DNA of 64,000 nucleotides from Microcoleus asticus IPMA8 (GTDB lineage: Bacteria; Cyanobacteriota; Cyanobacteriia; Cyanobacteriales; Microcoleaceae): positions 1 to 64,000 of the forward strand of contig NZ_SRRZ01000025.1 in NCBI RefSeq assembly GCF_013179805.1, read 5' to 3'. The notes beneath the pieces are model-generated. The model was not told the DNA's origin, ran no database searches, and saw only the letters and a list, made by a program, of their open reading frames with translations. Positions 33,610-43,080 of the stretch are shown piece by piece. A program made the translations under genes and the position numbers. Every line of letters starts with the position of its first letter. The first letter of the stretch is position 1.

Positions 33610-34494
33610 TTAGCCTTCCAACAATTCCGTAGCATTGGTGCAGGGGAGCCAGAGCACGTAGCGATATCCAGATTCCGGGGCCCCTTGAATCGAGAGTTGA
33701 CCGCCTTGAATTTCCACCAATTGGCAGCAAAGCAGCAGCCCCAAGCGTTCCCTGGCCCCGTAACCAGCTAACACCGGTGCGGTATCCTCGGCATTCTGGG
33801 CCACCAAACCCGCCAACTCAGAAAACGCCAGCGTTAATCGCTGCGAACCCTGTGTGGGGAGTTGCGGTTCTCCGGGGGAGTCGGTTTCGGAGTTCGATGG
33901 CGAACCGCTTCCCGATCCGACCTTCAACAAGTAGTCGGTGTAGAGTTTAGCATGGGGCAAACTTTCTCCCAACCAAGGATGAAAAACCCAAACTCCGATG
34001 TTGATACCGTCTTCTTTCCGAGAAACGTGGACTCGAATCACGCTGCCTGCCCCAGCAGATTGAATAATGCTAAAAATTAAGTGGTGCAGCATTTGCTGAA
34101 CCTTATCTTTATCGACCAACCAGATGCGCGGCCCGGGGCCCATCGACAAATTAATTTCTTGCTCTCGCCTACTTGCCGCCGGCAACAAGATTGTCACAAC
34201 CTGCTGGCACAAAGTTTCTATATCGACTGCGGTTCGCTTCAACGTGAAAGCGGAATCATCTAGTTCTGCCAGTTCCAAAATTTCTTCAACTAGCGATCGC
34301 AAAGATCGGCTGCTGTCTTGGATCACATCAATATATTCTTTTTGCTTGCTCGTTAAGGGGCCATAAATTTCTTGTTTCAACACGCTTGCCATGCCGAGAA
34401 CAGAAGTGAGCGGTGTGAGCAATTCCTGCGCTAAATAATTCAGCAGTTTTACCTTAATTGAGTTAGTAGACAAATCGATAGGTTGGTTAGTCAT
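33610..34494 (-). CDS. Histidine-kinase-like protein lacking the phospho-acceptor histidine
   Basis: 294 residues, soluble. Residues 12-80 form a HisKA-like helical hairpin, where the normal SHELRTPL motif reads AQELLTPL: Gln23 replaces the phospho-accepting histidine. The following HATPase region has a degenerate N box (MLHHLIFSIIQSAG lacks the key asparagine) and no clear G1/G2 boxes until GYGARERLGLLLCCQLVE. A Ser/Pro-rich linker (GSGSGSPSNSETDSPG) sits within the ATPase part. It is best read as a pseudokinase, perhaps a scaffold or sensor. No partner regulator is adjacent. Confidence 0.75.
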   Translation of the reverse strand: MTNQPIDLSTNSIKVKLLNYLAQELLTPLTSVLGMASVLKQEIYGPLTSKQKEYIDVIQDSSRSLRSLVEEILELAELDDSAFTLKRTAVDIETLCQQVVTILLPAASRREQEINLSMGPGPRIWLVDKDKVQQMLHHLIFSIIQSAGAGSVIRVHVSRKEDGINIGVWVFHPWLGESLPHAKLYTDYLLKVGSGSGSPSNSETDSPGEPQLPTQGSQRLTLAFSELAGLVAQNAEDTAPVLAGYGARERLGLLLCCQLVEIQGGQLSIQGAPESGYRYVLWLPCTNATELLEG

Positions 34495-34672
34495 TGGTAA
34501 TTTTTATTGGTTCATTGTCGAGCGAGCGTTGGCGGTTCATTAGACCTATTCCAAAAGTCTATAACAATGTGTTTACACTTCACAAAAGAAAAAGGTAGGA
34601 AAGAAAAATATATATTCCTTCTTCCCTCGAACCTCTTCCTTCTTCCCTTGAACATCTTCCCGATCAGACTAA

Positions 34673-36115
34673 TTAAGATTTAATCATTCTTTCTAAAGCT
34701 GATTGCAAGTCTTGAGTGAGTTCTGCCACTGCTAACCTGCGGCTGGTTTGATATTCCTCCCAGCGATCGCCCACTGATATCGGTTCGCCCACGGTCATTT
34801 GTACTTGCTGTTTGCCCAACTTCGGTCTGCCGAAAGGATTTCCCCCTTTGATGCGAGCCAGTACGTCCCACAGCAGTAAAGTTGTTTCTGCCAAACGTTC
34901 TGCTGTTAGCTTTTCTTCGACGTACCTGCCCGTGACGGACACGAAACTTTCTACAAGTCTCATGTGCCACATCCGAAGACTTGCTTCTTCAGCGAGGCGA
35001 TCGGCTAATCCTCTTTCTAAGGGAGAAAGTGCTGCAATATTTTTGATATCTTCTCGATAAATATAGTCCCAGCCTGCTTGTTCCAGACGGCGGCAGCGGT
35101 CTATTAAACTGCCTTTAGGCTTTAAATTAAAATATTCTTCTGCTACTTGCAAAGCCACGTCTAACAGTGCTTTCAGTCTAGCGATCATTACTTCATTGCC
35201 CGAATCGTTTGCAGTTTTTTCTGGGAGCGATAACGATGTTAAAATAGATGTTTGTGGCTGTAATGTTTTATGATAAAAACGGCTGTAAAACTCTTCCATC
35301 ACTGCTAGCAAATGACCGCCCAGTCGGATAAGGCGCAGATATTGGAATTTGTGATTAGGGTTTTCGGAATCGGGATTGGCGGTCTCTAAGTTGGCGATCT
35401 CGGTGCGATCTAAGGGTGGCAGTCCGCAATCAATTTCTAATTGAGTTAAAAGTTTTTCTAGGGGTTGCCAAGGTGGGTTGACATAGCGGTATTGAATGCC
35501 GATCGGCACAATTAAAACTTTTTCAGTGCGTCCGGCTTTTAGCAAATCTTCAACGCACCAGAAGCCCATTTGAGCAATTCCCGGTTCGAGGGGGCTAACT
35601 ATTTCATTGTGACCGTTGGTGGCGCCTTCTGGGGCGGCGGCGATCGGGAATTGGCTGTTGGCAAATAAATTGCGGCCAGATCGCAATCCGAGGCGATCGA
35701 TTTTACCGCGAACAATCGGAGTGCCGCCGAGGTGGGAATACAACCAGCCGACGCCCGCACCGGCCCAGAGGGGAATGCCGCGATCGTAGATAAAGTGGGA
35801 ATGTACCGGGAATTTTAGGGGAATGCCTTTTGCCCGCGCCGCCTGGGGAACGAGTTTCCAAATTAGTTGTCCCAAACAGTACGGATCGTCTGAGTTGGGG
35901 TGGCGGAAGGCTAACAAGAAGCGAACTTTCTGATTTTGAAATTGGTGGAATAGTTCGGCGAGGGTTTCGACGTTTTCGGCTTGGATGTGGCTGATATTCG
36001 TCCGAAATCGCAGCCACCAGGGGAGTATTTGCTTACAACCTTGCATCACTAGCGGGTTGTAGGCTGGGGGTATGAATTCCAGCGGCGGCTGAACTTGGCT
36101 AATTGAATTGGGCAT
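34673..36115 (-). CDS. PlsC-like lysophospholipid acyltransferase family protein
   Basis: A 480-residue protein, about twice the size of PlsC. The acyltransferase domain occupies roughly residues 60-260: the H-x4-D-like FRHPNSDDPY, VRGKIDRLGLRSG, and the block AAPEGATNGHNEIVSPLEPG (FPEG-like) then IVPIGIQYRY. The C-terminal half is helical and of unknown role. Such enzymes transfer acyl chains to glycerolipids at the membrane surface. The exact acceptor is unknown. It is isolated by repeats on both sides. Confidence 0.8.
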   Translation of the reverse strand: MPNSISQVQPPLEFIPPAYNPLVMQGCKQILPWWLRFRTNISHIQAENVETLAELFHQFQNQKVRFLLAFRHPNSDDPYCLGQLIWKLVPQAARAKGIPLKFPVHSHFIYDRGIPLWAGAGVGWLYSHLGGTPIVRGKIDRLGLRSGRNLFANSQFPIAAAPEGATNGHNEIVSPLEPGIAQMGFWCVEDLLKAGRTEKVLIVPIGIQYRYVNPPWQPLEKLLTQLEIDCGLPPLDRTEIANLETANPDSENPNHKFQYLRLIRLGGHLLAVMEEFYSRFYHKTLQPQTSILTSLSLPEKTANDSGNEVMIARLKALLDVALQVAEEYFNLKPKGSLIDRCRRLEQAGWDYIYREDIKNIAALSPLERGLADRLAEEASLRMWHMRLVESFVSVTGRYVEEKLTAERLAETTLLLWDVLARIKGGNPFGRPKLGKQQVQMTVGEPISVGDRWEEYQTSRRLAVAELTQDLQSALERMIKS

Positions 36116-36705
36116 TTTGCGATTTTAAATTTTAAATTTTAGATTACTAGGCTGCGGTAAAAACTTCCAATTTTTACAATGCTGAAGTTTTTTTATTAAC
36201 CGCAGAGCACGCAAAGGACACACAGGAAGAGAGGAGATAGCAAAGCGTGTCAACTTAACGTCAAAAGTATTACCCGTCTTGGATTGGATATCATGTCCAA
36301 TCGATCGACCACAATATTTTGGTCGGGGCGGGTTTACGGGATTTCTGGCTGATATTACAGATCGGGGGTGAACCCGCCCCGACAAGAATTACGATTATTT
36401 TACAGGACTAGATATGAACCCATCATCTTTTTTACCCCCCTGCCGTTGACAAGGGGGATGCGAGGGGGTCAATCGATTTTAGATTTTGGATTTTAGATTT
36501 TAGATTAAAGAATTGAAGCATTGACCCCACGGATAAATTCGGGGGGCAAGTTTCATCGGATACAGGTTTTTTATTTCTGGACGGATGAATCCGGGGGCTT
36601 GTATCCTGGATGCTTTCGGTCAGAAATTCGACTAAAAACGAGATTTATCCTCAGTTTCAGCCTTCAATGCAGATTTTTGCAATTTAAAATCTCAAATCTC
36701 AAATC
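36116..36705. other. 590-base spacer made of several inverted and tandem repeats
   Basis: No gene. Contents: a ccgcagag-type repeat at 36200-36232; a hairpin gattgga/tccaatc at 36282-36302; a G/C-rich inverted repeat (36322-36335 with 36371-36383, gtcggggcgggttt-type arms); a ggggg-rich stretch at 36430-36470; ttttaga heptamers at 36476-36508. Confidence 0.6.
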
Positions 36706-38712
36706 CTATTGTGCGGCTTCAAAGATCATTTCTTGGAAGTTAATGACATCCGATCGCGGATCGCAGTGAGTGACTTTGACTTCTAGCCGATCGCCTATGG
36801 CGACCGATCGACCAAATCGCATTGCCAATTCTAAACCCAACTCTTCCAATAAAATCAATCCGAGATTGCTGTCTTCCCTCAGCCAGCGCAGCATTAAAGC
36901 TTCCCAAACTTCGTCTGGGTTGCGCCGCAAATATTCCAATCCCCAATAGCGGTTAGTTTGGCGTTCGACAGTGGATGCTTCTTTAACTGCGGTGCCGAGA
37001 CACATCACAATGTCCTGTATTTCTTCAGCCGTAAAAGGTAGGGGTTCGCCTCGCAGGTGGGCTTTGATTTGGAAGTGAGTCAGCAAGTCGGTATAGCGGC
37101 GGATCGGGGAAGTAACTTGAGTGTATAATTCCAAACCCAAGCCGGCGTGGCGTCCGGGGGTGAGGCCCATTTCGCTGCGGGGCATACAGCGGCGCACGGC
37201 GCAAGCGCGGGCGGGGCCTGCAGGCACGGCCAGCAGTTCTTCATCGGGAGGGAGTTCGGGCTGTGGCTGATAGCGGTAGGGTATGGGCAGGCTGTGAGCT
37301 TGACCGTAGCGGGCGGCTAGTTCGCCGGCTAAAATCATCATTTCGGCTACTAGCATCCGGGCTGTGGAGTCGTCGATGACGTGGATTTTGATGTCGTCGC
37401 CGTTGACTTTGATGACGGATTCGGGCATGAAAATGCTGATTGCGCCTTGGGCTTCCCGCCATTTTTGCCGCAGTTTTGCTGCAGAGGCGATCGCTGCTAT
37501 TTCCGGTTCTGCTTCGATTCCCAACTCCAGCATTTCGTCTACGTCATCGTAGGTCAAGCGGTAGGTGGGTTTTATGGTGCTGATGTGGATGCTGTAATCT
37601 TGAGCCGCGCCGATTTCGTCTAAGGTGACGCTGAAGCTGAGGGCGCTGCACTCTTTACCTTGAATTAAACTCATCGGCCCGGTTGCCAAAGCTGGGGGAA
37701 ACATGGGAATCATTCCCGTGGGCAGATAAACTGTAGTGGTGCGCTTTCTGGCTTCGAGGTCGAGTTCGTCTCCGGGGGAAAGCAGGCGGGTGGGATCGGC
37801 GATGTGTATCCAGAGTCGCTGCTGGCCGTTTTCGAGGAATTCTAAGCTGAGGCCGTCGTCGATTTCGGTGGTGCTTTCGTCGTCGATCGTGTAAACCTTG
37901 AGGTGAGTTAAATCGAGACGATTTGTGTCCGAGTCGGTTGGGGGATTTTCTAGGCAGCGTTGGGCCACTTCTAATACCTTTGCGGAGAATTGTAGGGGAA
38001 TTTGGCTGCGCCGCAAAAACAGGTTTTCGTGGGTACTCCAGAGGCCGAGATCGACTAGGAGCCCAAAGGCTGCTTCGGAGTTTTCGGAGCGTTCTAAGCT
38101 GGCTAAAGTTTCTAAAGCCGGGGTGCGGTGCGTTGCTTCTTCTCCGAGGAGGGCAAAGCGTTCCAGGGCGTCGAGGCGAGTTCGATCGCTGTGTTCCCAA
38201 TCTACATTTTTTCCTGCCAGCCGCTGTTTGACTCGATCCCAAAATCCTTGGGATTCTTGGTGTCGCTGCTGTTCTACTTCTTGCTGGTGTTTGATTTCGG
38301 CTACTTGGGCGGCCGGTCGCGGTTCGTAGCGATCGCCCTTTTGTTTGAAATACAGCTTATCTGTTGATAGCAAACAGTAAGCCGCGTAACACTGGGCCGC
38401 ACTACTCTCGGAAAATAACAGCATTGCCAGGGATTCGGGATCTGCCGTTTCTCCGTCGCCGACTAGGAGTTCCCAAGCTACTTCCAAACTCGACGGATCT
38501 GAGTAGGCTTCTACTTCTTTGAGAAATTTGGGAATGTCGGAGGGTTTGTAAGTTTCTCCGACTACTTCGTAGCTGATTTGTTTGGGCGGTATGCTGTGCG
38601 GTTGACCGTTTTCGTCTACCACGATCCAGTTTTTCTTGCCATCGGGGCGATCGGCAACTGCCAGACGGCGGTCGCCGTGCACTCTAAATTCTACTAAGGT
38701 TCCCTTCTCCAC
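36706..38712 (-). CDS. Exoribonuclease of the RNase II/R (RNB) family
   Basis: A 668-residue 3'-5' exoribonuclease. The N-terminal region contains a small beta-barrel-like segment (MEKGTLVEFRVHGDRRLAV). The RNB catalytic domain begins around residue 270 with YTIDDESTTEIDDGLSLE, which contains the metal-binding aspartates, followed by WIHIADPTRLL, LPTGMIPMFPPAL and the late RRYTDLLTHFQIKAHL. A short S1-like end is present. It is the cyanobacterial type often called VacB/RNase II homologue and matures or degrades RNA in the cytoplasm. Confidence 0.92.
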   Translation of the reverse strand: MEKGTLVEFRVHGDRRLAVADRPDGKKNWIVVDENGQPHSIPPKQISYEVVGETYKPSDIPKFLKEVEAYSDPSSLEVAWELLVGDGETADPESLAMLLFSESSAAQCYAAYCLLSTDKLYFKQKGDRYEPRPAAQVAEIKHQQEVEQQRHQESQGFWDRVKQRLAGKNVDWEHSDRTRLDALERFALLGEEATHRTPALETLASLERSENSEAAFGLLVDLGLWSTHENLFLRRSQIPLQFSAKVLEVAQRCLENPPTDSDTNRLDLTHLKVYTIDDESTTEIDDGLSLEFLENGQQRLWIHIADPTRLLSPGDELDLEARKRTTTVYLPTGMIPMFPPALATGPMSLIQGKECSALSFSVTLDEIGAAQDYSIHISTIKPTYRLTYDDVDEMLELGIEAEPEIAAIASAAKLRQKWREAQGAISIFMPESVIKVNGDDIKIHVIDDSTARMLVAEMMILAGELAARYGQAHSLPIPYRYQPQPELPPDEELLAVPAGPARACAVRRCMPRSEMGLTPGRHAGLGLELYTQVTSPIRRYTDLLTHFQIKAHLRGEPLPFTAEEIQDIVMCLGTAVKEASTVERQTNRYWGLEYLRRNPDEVWEALMLRWLREDSNLGLILLEELGLELAMRFGRSVAIGDRLEVKVTHCDPRSDVINFQEMIFEAAQ

Positions 38713-39027
38713 TTGCCAGCTTTATATTTGAGATTTTGGATTTTTACAGTAGCCACTTATCGAGTTTCGAGCTTGCGATTTTAGATTTTGGATCTTGGCA
38801 ATTTTTATGGTCAATTGTGACAGTTAAAATCTAATAAAAAGTTGTTCTTTTTCTTTCTTATTTTTTAACTTTTGACTTTGGATTAAGACTTGCGCTGCGG
38901 CGACTCTCAACCCTATTTCGCGATTACTTCGCTGCATTCTTGCTGCACTCTTAATTGCAGAAAGACGTTGTTTTCGCGCAAGTCTTATTCCCAGTCCAAA
39001 ATCTAAAACCCAAAATCCCAAATCCTG
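38713..39027. other. Spacer with a long-loop inverted repeat
   Basis: taagacttgcgc near 38884 and its complement near 38976-38987 bracket an 80-base loop, giving a hairpin between the RNB gene and rpsR. ttttaga-like fragments occur near 38780. No gene seen. Confidence 0.5.
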
Positions 39028-39243
39028 TTAACCTTCTTGGTTTACGAAGGGCATCAAAGCTACAATTCTTGCTCTTTTGATGCTTCTGGTCAGGTCTCGC
39101 TGCTGTTTTGCCGTCAAACCGGTAATCCGGCGGGGCAAAATTTTACCGCGTTCTGTGACGTATTTTTTGAGCAAATCGACATCTTTGTAGTCGATCGGGT
39201 CTCCTGGTTTGATGGGCGAAACGCGCCGGCGAAAGTAAGTCAT
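39028..39243 (-). CDS. rpsR: 30S ribosomal protein S18
   Basis: 71 residues with the S18 signature: DYKDVDLLKKYVTERGKILP and GLTAKQQRDLTRSIKRARIVALMPF (read in parts). It follows rpmG on the same strand, the usual cyanobacterial pairing, but here nearly 300 bases of repeats separate them. Confidence 0.98.
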   Translation of the reverse strand: MTYFRRRVSPIKPGDPIDYKDVDLLKKYVTERGKILPRRITGLTAKQQRDLTRSIKRARIVALMPFVNQEG

Positions 39244-39251
39244 GGTTTGTT

Positions 39252-39536
39252 GTTTGTTGACTGTTGACTGTTGACTGTTGACTTAGTTTTTAGTTATTAG
39301 CCGTTAGTTGCTAGCCGTCAGTAAAGCATTTGTTAGTTATCTGCTTTTCGCGGGTCAGTCGATTTTAGATTTTAGATTTTAGATTTACTCCACAAATGAA
39401 TCTGGGAGCTTGAACCTTCGTCTAAAATTTTGCGCTCTCCACTCAGGATTGTCGGGGGCTTTTACCCGTTTTTGAGCGGGTTCAATATCAATTGCCAACG
39501 ACTGATGACTGATGACTAAGGACTAATGACTAATCA
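39252..39536. repeat. Repeat-filled spacer between rpmG and rpsR
   Basis: ttgactg units at 39252-39283, ttttaga units at 39361-39386 and tgactga/tgactaa units at 39500-39536. These would lie inside the rpmG-rpsR transcript. Confidence 0.85.
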
Positions 39537-39725
39537 CTACTTGATCTCTTTGTGGGCAGTGTGCCTGTTGCAATGGGGGCAGAACTTTTTGAGTTCCAGC
39601 CGCGCCGTCGTGTTGCGGCGGTTCTTGGTGGTGGTGTACCGAGACACGCCTTTTGAGCGTTTGCTTACGTTTGTACGGCACTCAGTACACTCTAGAGTAA
39701 TTATGATGCGGACGCCTTTAGCCAT
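39537..39725 (-). CDS. rpmG: 50S ribosomal protein L33
   Basis: 62 residues; begins MAKGVRIIITLECTECR and ends KKFCPHCNRHTAHKEIK. Two CxxC pairs (CTEC and CPHC) are intact, so this is the zinc-binding (C+) form. Paired with rpsR downstream. Confidence 0.98.
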   Translation of the reverse strand: MAKGVRIIITLECTECRTNVSKRSKGVSRYTTTKNRRNTTARLELKKFCPHCNRHTAHKEIK

Positions 39726-39763
39726 AATTCTAAATAAATTTCGACTAATTTAAACACAATTTA

Positions 39764-40297
39764 TTATCTTCTCACATTGCTCTGCACTTGGTCAAGCAAT
39801 CTTCTAACTTTGATATCTAGGGAGTAGCCGCGGCGGGTTCCGACGACGATCGTCCCGCCGATGCGATCGTGGAAAGCTTGGGGAAACCTTTCGGCGGAGG
39901 TGAGGGCAACGCTACAGTCGATCGCCAGGGGCAGCATCAGCAGCAAGACAGCGGCGTTGGTAGATGTGAGCCCAGCTATACCTGCGAAGGCTAAGCCAGC
40001 GCAAATGCCCAGCAATGCCTCGCGCTTGCACAGTTCTTGCACTCCGGGAGTCCGATCAAGTCTGGGATCGACAATTTTCATGTCCAAAGCCCAGCGCCCG
40101 AGACTTTGACCTTTATTTTTCCTGACGATGGCTACGCGCATTATCAGCCACAGCAGGACAAAAAATATGGTTTGGACGATCGCATTAGTGCCCAGAAGCA
40201 AACTGGGCATCCAAACTGCGATTCCGTCGATGCAGAGGGCCGCGGCGCGGCGGCCGACGGATACTTTGGGAAGGAGAGGAACTAGGTCGGAACTCAT
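39764..40297 (-). CDS. RDD family membrane protein
   Basis: The ATG at 40297 gives 177 residues beginning MSSDLVPLLPKVSVGRRAAALCIDG; a TTG two codons upstream is less likely. The RDD domain has R-x3-A-x2-D in GRRAAALCIDGIAVW and GQSLGRWALDMKIVD. About four membrane helices. RDD proteins are proposed to be small transport or assembly factors; function here unknown. Located 38 bases upstream of rpmG on the same strand, possibly co-transcribed. Confidence 0.85.
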   Translation of the reverse strand: MSSDLVPLLPKVSVGRRAAALCIDGIAVWMPSLLLGTNAIVQTIFFVLLWLIMRVAIVRKNKGQSLGRWALDMKIVDPRLDRTPGVQELCKREALLGICAGLAFAGIAGLTSTNAAVLLLMLPLAIDCSVALTSAERFPQAFHDRIGGTIVVGTRRGYSLDIKVRRLLDQVQSNVRR

Positions 40298-40403
40298 AGG
40301 CAAAAAGGTCGATCGCCACTAGCAACTTTTTCATCTTAAGCTGTGGAATAATCGATCGGCATCTATGGCGCATAACTCAACTTCCAAGCCAACCGCTAAT
40401 TAT

Positions 40404-40646
40404 TCAAGCTGAAAATGGATTTTCGCCAATTCCCAACTGCGTTTTCGACTTTTCCACCTGTTCCCACAGTGTTTGGATCTGAGTAAATGCCTGTTCTACA
40501 GAGATTTTACCGTTAGATGTCAAGGAACTGATGTAACCCACTCGCTGAGAAAACTCTTGTAAATTCGCATTAAATACCACATTCTCTGGCTTTACTTCAC
40601 CGTAATAGCGATTTTGAGGATATAAAAAATTTGAATTTGCTACCAT
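40404..40646 (-). CDS. Small conserved cyanobacterial protein (DUF7219-like)
   Basis: The ATG at 40646 with gagg eight bases upstream is preferred; the extended frame to 40718 adds 24 residues of unlikely sequence. The 80-residue product has FLYPQNRYYGEVKPENVVFNANLQEF and a helical SVEQAFTQIQTLWEQVEKSK. Similar short proteins occur across cyanobacteria with no known role. No membrane segment or cysteine motif. Confidence 0.7.
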   Translation of the reverse strand: MVANSNFLYPQNRYYGEVKPENVVFNANLQEFSQRVGYISSLTSNGKISVEQAFTQIQTLWEQVEKSKTQLGIGENPFSA

Positions 40647-41010
40647 TGCTTTAACCTCGGATGAAAACTTGTTTCCTGAACTTATCAAGATTATTATAAA
40701 CCGCGCTTCCCTTCTCAAGTTGTGCTGTAAGTAGCAAAAATCATGTGATATTTTGGGAGCTTTTTTGTGATGGAAATTACACCGAGAGGTGAGGGCGACA
40801 AAAACCTAAGTAACTTCACGTCGTATAAAACTTACCCATACGGGGTCAAGAATCAGGTTTCTGGGTTAAAGCTTATAACTTCAGATTAGGCGTCAAAACG
40901 TTGCTTTTTTTCGTCCAGGACTGACTTATTAAAATAAGTGACAAAAACTCCGAAAGTGGATATGATTATTGCCGACATAAATAGTTCTACTTTTAGACGG
41001 AAACTGCGTA
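40647..41010. other. Intergenic region upstream of the truncated esterase
   Basis: AT-rich, with no gene or clear repeat recognised. It should hold promoters for the small minus-strand gene and for the former esterase gene. Confidence 0.4.
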
Positions 41011-41277
41011 ATGTCTCCCAATGCGCGATCGCCTCATCCCAAACCCCGGCTGAGGCAAGTGTTAATCAGACTTGCCATCGCCGTAATTGCTGCTGCTGTT
41101 ATCGCCTTCAACATTCCTCACTCCTTAATTCCCGTGTTTAAAGAATCCGTATCCGAAGCAACGCCGCCACCAGAAATCCAGAAGGTGCTCGCCGGCCGGC
41201 GCAAAATTGTGACAGTGGGCGACAGCATCACCGCGGCAAGAAAATACCCCGGAGGTTATGTTGTCTGTGAGTGCTAA
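41011..41277 (+). pseudogene. Truncated duplicate of the GDSL esterase gene
   Basis: The first about 84 codons are nearly identical to the start of the intact gene at 43081 (same leader, same VTVGDSIT block), then similarity stops at about 41264 and the frame ends after VVCEC. It keeps the nucleophile serine but lacks all later catalytic blocks, so it cannot be active. The copy is separated from the intact gene by two unrelated genes. Confidence 0.88.
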
Positions 41278-41597
41278 GTTTGAATAGTAACACCTGCTTT
41301 TGGTCAAGCAGGGAGTGCTGGAATTCCTAAGCTTTTAGCTACTACGAAGTAGTATAGCATTGACAATCAAAATCAGCCACAGTTTTTTAGTTGTAAGTGA
41401 TTGAGTCCTTAAGTCTCTGCTAGATTGCCTTTAGCTTTTAATAAGAGCATGGTAGTGGTTGAGAACTTAACTTTTATTTGCGGTCTGCTTTCCACCCTGT
41501 CCACTTTACGTCAAGTTTCTCGGCTTAATATCAAAGTTAAAAATACAATGACACAATGCACTAACAAGGCATTGGACAGTAATTCGCAGGAGGTTTT
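41278..41597. other. Possible end of a decayed IS605-like element after the truncated esterase
   Basis: From 41286 a frame reads VTPAFGQAGSAGIPKLLATTK then stops, immediately followed by the hairpin actac-gaa-gtagt (41341-41353). A transposase tail followed by a terminal hairpin is the layout of an IS200/IS605 right end. This is an inference from layout; no catalytic transposase remains. The remaining bases to the next gene hold nothing recognised. Confidence 0.35.
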
Positions 41598-42101
41598 ATG
41601 GCAATGGTTGACTACTCGCTTTTCACATTGAAGCTTTTCTCGGCACTAGGCTGCGGGCTGATTGCTGGAGTCTTCTTCGCCTTCTCGACGTTTGTGATGA
41701 AAGCCCTTGCCCGACTCCAACCAGCACAGGGTATTGCCGCCATGCAAGCTATCAATATAACGGCGATTAATCCGTTGTTTATGACGGCGCTATTCGGAAC
41801 GGCTGTGGCTTGCATCTTTCTGGCTGTATCCTCGCTGTTAAAGTGGCATCAACCCGGTGCTGCCTATTTGCTCCTTGGCAGCCTGCTCTATCTTGTCGGT
41901 ACTGTAGGAGTGACGATGGCGTTCAATGTGCCGCTAAATGATGCGCTGGCGACTGTCGAGCCAAGCAGCACTGACGGTGCGGGTTTATGGGCTAGATACC
42001 TTACCGAATGGACGTTCTGGAATCATGTTCGGACGGCTGCGGCCCTGGCGGCATCGGCTTTGCTTACCATTGCGCTCAGTTATCGAGCGGTACAATTTTA
42101 A
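41598..42101 (+). CDS. DUF1772 (anthrone-oxygenase-like) membrane protein
   Basis: 167 residues with four membrane helices and an aggagg ribosome site before the ATG. The family pattern is visible: CGLIAGVFFAFSTFVMKAL at the first helix, AINPLFMTALFGTAVAC, VTMAFNVPLND, and WTFWNHVRTAAALAAS in the last helix. DUF1772 includes small integral membrane proteins, some annotated as anthrone oxygenase, though a reaction is not established for bacterial members. Base use has few HIP1 sites, suggesting relatively recent arrival. Confidence 0.85.
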   Translation: MAMVDYSLFTLKLFSALGCGLIAGVFFAFSTFVMKALARLQPAQGIAAMQAINITAINPLFMTALFGTAVACIFLAVSSLLKWHQPGAAYLLLGSLLYLVGTVGVTMAFNVPLNDALATVEPSSTDGAGLWARYLTEWTFWNHVRTAAALAASALLTIALSYRAVQF

Positions 42102-42213
42102 TTTGACATTTTTAATTTTGATCGATCGCGCGATAACTGAGCGCAAAAACGAAATGTATTGAGGAGGGTAATTATAATATGGTTGTGCTGCTGGAGGGTC
42201 ATCTTATCGAACT

Positions 42214-42858
42214 GTGCTAAGAAAAACATACGCGATCGCCAAAAAAGCAGAACGCCACAATTTGGCAAAACTAATGACCTGTGCGGTTATATTACTGCCT
42301 GCAAACCTCGCTTTTTCTGCTCCTACTTACTTGGGTAGCGAAACAATTGCTGAGGCTGACAGTGCTAAATTTACTCAAAAGGTTAACATCATCCTGGCTC
42401 AAGAAAGCACCCAGGTGCCGCTGAGCATTCGGTATGGTGGGACAGAAGCTAGGGGAGGCTTTGTCCTCATGCAACTTACTGCACCCAATCGAGATACAAC
42501 TCAACCGGCTTACGGTGGCAAGCTTCGTTTCTACGATGTTCATCTTGCCAAAATGTTTGAAACTTCCCATTTTTTGTGCCAGCAGTTTAGAGGCGTTTCC
42601 GGTTATGAATGGGTTTATTCAGCAGGTAATGGAAGTATTCGCATGGGAAACTTTAGAATTCCCTGTAGTTTAGCTAGCGAAATGGCTTCAACCTACGGCT
42701 TAGGTAAGCCAGAACGCACAAGCATTGCCAAAGATACTGAGGGCGGCCCTCCTGAATCAGATGTCTATTCTATTCCGATTTTAGACATCACCGGTTCTAA
42801 GGTTCAGCGGTGGATGAATTTTGTGCAAAAGTTTAAACCAACTAGCAGGGATATGTAG
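42214..42858 (+). CDS. Secreted protein of unknown function
   Basis: 214 residues from a GTG at 42214. An N-terminal hydrophobic segment (LMTCAVILLPANLAFSAP, about residues 20-37) looks like a signal peptide with cleavage after FSA. The mature part has two or three cysteines and no recognised domain. A preceding ggaggg near 42195 is too far for an optimal ribosome site, so the start is uncertain. No operon partner. Confidence 0.6.
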   Translation: MLRKTYAIAKKAERHNLAKLMTCAVILLPANLAFSAPTYLGSETIAEADSAKFTQKVNIILAQESTQVPLSIRYGGTEARGGFVLMQLTAPNRDTTQPAYGGKLRFYDVHLAKMFETSHFLCQQFRGVSGYEWVYSAGNGSIRMGNFRIPCSLASEMASTYGLGKPERTSIAKDTEGGPPESDVYSIPILDITGSKVQRWMNFVQKFKPTSRDM

Positions 42859-43080
42859 CGACCTGCAATACTAAACGCTCAAACCTGCAATAAGCGTCAT
42901 TTCTCAGCGTTCGACCGATCGCAAATCGACCGATCAAGCCGAACGTCTCACGCCGAAGTCCAGGATTGTTTGCAACTGTAGCGAAATTGATGGCTCACTC
43001 TCAGAAGACTCAGGCTAAAATCTACGATTAAAGTGAGGACACGCATCAAATAGCCTCTTTTTTATTCTTCCTTCTTCCTT

